Shown here one piece after another: positions 61,354 to 64,000 of a DNA stretch of 64,000 nt. The DNA is taken from NCBI RefSeq assembly GCF_000499845.2, contig NC_023749.2, positions 8,228,013 through 8,292,012 on the forward strand, in the 5' to 3' direction. The position numbers and the translations under genes are program-made. The stretch comes from Phaseolus vulgaris (taxonomy: Eukaryota; Streptophyta; Magnoliopsida; Fabales; Fabaceae). How positions within the stretch are numbered: position 1 is the first letter of the stretch; every line of letters begins with the position of its first letter. Below the pieces are notes generated by a model. The model was not told where the DNA came from and searched no databases. It saw only the letters and a program-made list of their open reading frames with translations.

Positions 61354-62566
61354 AATATATGTAAATAGAAGACTTTCGTATACATACTTATCATCTAATC
61401 AAGAAGCATTACCAAGTAACAAAGTTCATCTTGTTAGCTTTCATACTTAATCTTCCACAACGCATAAACATTCTTATTCGGTCTTGGATGATTTCACTCT
61501 AAGTGAAAACCCACCCGAAAAGGCACATGTTTACAAAGCTTTCGGTCTTGGATGATTTCACTCTAAGTGAAAACCCACCCAAAAGAGCACGTATTTACAA
61601 AGCTTTTGGTCTTGGATGATTTCACTCTAAGTGAAAACCCACCCGAAAAAGCACATTTACAAAGTTTTCGGTCTTGGATGATTTCACTCTAAGTGAAAAC
61701 CCACCCAAAAAATCACATATTTACAAAGTTTTCGGTCTTGGATGACTTCACTCTAAGTGAAAACCCACCCGAAAAGGCACATATTTACACAGCTTTCGAT
61801 CCTGGATGATTTCACTCTAAAGTGAAAACCCACCCGAAAACATCTCATTCTATGCCGAAAACACAAATAGCGAATAATTGCCACATTAAATAAAGCATGC
61901 TATGTCATACTTCACAGCAGGGGAAAACGCATAAAAAACCTGAAAAGGTGAAATTAATTGCATAAGGTTGTCTAAATTTCATCCATCATTATCATACTTT
62001 ACATAAACTTTATCTTATATGCTCGCCCAAAAACGCTTTCTCACGTCTTCTAAAAAGTTCCTTTTTAATAGTTACAAAATGCACGCAGAATCCACTATTT
62101 TGGAACACTTTCGCATATAAAACCGAAAGATACTTGTGTCTTAACGTCGTAAATACCGAAAGATACTCAGTGCTTAAACCGAAAAGTAATCATTAAAAAT
62201 ACTGAAGTTAAGAAGTATAAGTTAAAAGCATTTAAAACATTTCAAACATTTTCAATTACCAGACCGAAAAATTAAGCATCTAATGGTAAAAGCCGAAAGG
62301 TCTATCACGACACTTAATCATACAACCGAGAGGTCACAACCCCATCAAATAATAATCGATGAAGTAACAAATAAAAAGTATCCAACACAGCATAAGACAA
62401 CTGATAAAAAGAAACTATTAAACTTTATACGTATTGAGGTTCCAAAAAAGAGATTACATTCAACATTCCACAAAACTCCATACATGGATCAGCATTCCCA
62501 AGATACCCATACATAGATCAGCATACCAAAACAATTTCACTTTCGGCAAAGCAAACTTGTGCCCAC
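61354..62566. other. Non-coding region between integrase and antisense ORF
   Basis: Contains the hairpin tandem array at 61477-61842. The rest (61843-62566) has scattered 'accgaaag' and 'ccgaaaa' words but no coding sequence. Confidence 0.6.
61477..61842. repeat. Tandem repeat, about 62-66-bp unit, six copies, each with a hairpin
   Basis: Each unit reads 'ttcggtcttggatgattt' then TTTCACTCTAAGTGAAAA and 'cccacccgaaaa..cac'. TTTCACT and AGTGAAA are exact inverted repeats separated by CTA, giving a short hairpin in every copy. Unit starts are near 61477, 61540, 61604, 61666, 61731 and 61796. Copies differ at few sites. Confidence 0.9.
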
Positions 62567-64000
62567 CTAATCCTCAATATTAATATCTTCAACGTCATTG
62601 TCCGGAATCTCATTAACAGGAACTAATTCACCCTTATAAAAATCCTTCTTAACATCAAAGTTGCCTTCATCAATAGGAATCTTATAAAAATATTTAGCTT
62701 GTTGAAGGGCCTTCTCAAAACCAAGGTTGTATTGTTCAAAGATAAAGCTTTCGGCTTCAAAAACGTTAGTCTTCAGCTGATTTATCTCTTCATCCATAAG
62801 TTTGATCGTGTTCTTGTCAGCTTCATTTGCAGAGGATAATGTCGATACCTTCTCGCTCAAAAGTTGGTTTTCTTTAAGTAGTTGAGCATTCTCTTTACCA
62901 AATCTTGAGTTTTCACTCTTCAATTCAGCAATTTCCTTCCCAAGGCCTTCCTTTACAGCTTCTTCTTCATTTTTCTGTTTCTTCATCTCTTCTAATTGCC
63001 AAGACAAAGAGCTCATTTTTTCCTTATACTTGGTAAGATTAGTCTTCAATTTTTCAAACTCAGATAGAGACACAAAGTTTCCATTTTTCTCTTTCATCAT
63101 CTTTCCAATCAGCAGACCTCTACTTGACAATTCAATAATAGAATCCGCCAACGAAGCATCATCCATATTTTTTAACATGTTGTAAGATGGTTCATTAAAA
63201 GAAGTTTGAACAAACTTCGCATATTTTGTTGAAGCACTAAAAATTGTTTCAGAAAGAGGTTTAGATGAAACATTTTCAACATGGCGATGACGCCGAGACG
63301 ACGAATTTGATCTCTTGCTGTTTCTGTCTCGTTTCTTTGACTTCTTCGAGGGACCGGCAGCATCAACATTACGTGTAACTTCACCCACTTCAACATGTGC
63401 AACCGGTTCCACGACTTCTACTTCCACCACAGGATTCACCACATTCTCACGTCGCGGAGTTACATCGCCCACCTTGTTCAGCAGTTTTGAAAAGTAAGAT
63501 CGAGCTTTCGAATTCGTGCTTGCCATCAGAGCTGAAAATCCATAAAAAACTTAGCAAAGTTAAAAAACTCATCCTATAAAGCAGGAAAATGTGGAACAAC
63601 CACGTACCAATAAGATCTTCTCGAGGACTTGATGAAGTGTACAATTGTAGCAAGGCGCGAGTGGGAACCTGGTACGAGAGGCGACTAAAAACTTCAATAA
63701 CATGACGATCGGCCGCACCCATTGAGTGAAACGATATTGAGTTAAACTTCACGGGATCCCTCGTCCAATACAAAGGAAACTTTGGAGAATCTCCATCAAA
63801 AAAATACTCTCTTCCTACTGGTTCTATTAAAATTTTGAAAAAACCTCCCTTAAAATCCTTATATGATGATGTAAAAGGTTTAAGGAAACAAACATTGGAT
63901 TTGCTGATAAGGGATAACCACCCTGGTCGTTTCCCAGGCCGAGAGCTATAATAGTACAAGAAAGAAGCAGGACTGGGTGAAAGCGATAATAATTTACACA
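62567..64000 (-). CDS. Antisense spliced ORF of the Tat element (coiled-coil protein), partial
   Basis: The minus-strand exon 62567-63532 encodes about 319 residues from MASTNSKARSYFSK: a basic Ser/Arg/Lys-rich segment (about residues 58-82, nuclear-signal-like), then a long heptad-rich coiled coil (about 155-265), then an acidic tail ending DVEDINIED. Upstream, an intron 63533-63607 (GTACGT donor, TTTTCAG acceptor) joins in frame to an exon (63608-64000) reading YYYSSRPGKRPGWLSLISKS, KGGFFKI and FPLYWTRDPVKF, open to the window edge. The second exon resembles the 'putative gypsy-type transposon' domain reported in plants, and antisense ORFs are described in Tat elements. Start lies outside the window; MAST could be an internal start. 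No catalytic motif is seen. Confidence 0.6.

Larger units (their letters stand above)
56761..64000 (+). mobile_element. Degenerate Tat-type Ty3/gypsy retrotransposon (partial, runs off the right edge)
   Basis: Order: LTR, gag C-terminal remnant, protease, reverse transcriptase, RNase H, second (archaeal-type) RNase H, integrase, tandem-repeat region and a spliced antisense ORF. Dual RNase H and an extra ORF between integrase and the 3' LTR are established hallmarks of the plant Tat lineage (Ogre, Grande, Retand and relatives). Most of gag and any primer-binding site are missing after 57352. Two nonsense codons and at least two frameshifts break pol, so it is not autonomous. Confidence 0.85.

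Noticed and set aside
61477..61842. CRISPR-like spaced repeat array
   Set aside because: Units are contiguous without unique spacers, and the sequence is inside a plant retrotransposon.

Overview
The window is plant nuclear DNA from a eudicot, most likely a legume of the Phaseolus/Vigna/Glycine group. The genes have GT-AG introns and plant-specific products (a chloroplast bL9 precursor, a PTC52-type Rieske oxygenase, ZAT and STOP zinc fingers). Repeats include SIRE-like copia LTRs, Tat-type gypsy elements and CACTA-type DNA elements. The genus is inferred from general resemblance and was not tested.

Layout. 1-22.7 kb is a gene-free, AT-rich repeat field. It holds a cluster of short foldback MITEs with CACTA-like ends, LINE relics, a Tat-type solo LTR inserted in a LINE, a second LTR inserted in a MITE, and two SIRE-like LTRs. 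23.2-24.1 kb carries a ZAT5-like C2H2 repressor (+). At 28.3 kb there is a tRNA-Val(UAC). 29.4-32.2 kb is the six-exon plastid ribosomal protein L9 gene (-). 33.0-34.9 kb is a complete non-autonomous CACTA-like element with subterminal TCCGTAGGTAA repeats and a core of about 1 kb of TTAATATTA-type repeats. 40.6-41.7 kb is an intronless STOP1/STOP2-like zinc-finger gene (+). 45.4-49.9 kb is a seven-exon PTC52/ACD1-like Rieske oxygenase gene (-). 52.7-53.2 kb is a two-exon gene for a 68-residue membrane protein (-), and 54.8-55.7 kb a three-exon CKS1 gene (-). From 56.8 kb to the right edge lies a degenerate Tat-lineage Ty3/gypsy retrotransposon. It has a 5' LTR, a gag remnant, protease, RT with two stops, dual RNase H, integrase, hairpin-bearing tandem repeats and a spliced antisense ORF that runs off the window.

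The host genes are independent single-copy housekeeping or regulatory genes and form no operon or cluster. Exon joins were checked by hand for frame continuity, giving 196, 547, 68 and 88 residues with no internal stop. I found no convincing new biochemical system. The most interesting signals are mobile-element architecture: the antisense spliced coiled-coil ORF, the hairpin tandem repeats beside it, the CACTA-like element with its AT satellite core and a tRNA-like passenger, and the foldback MITE cluster.
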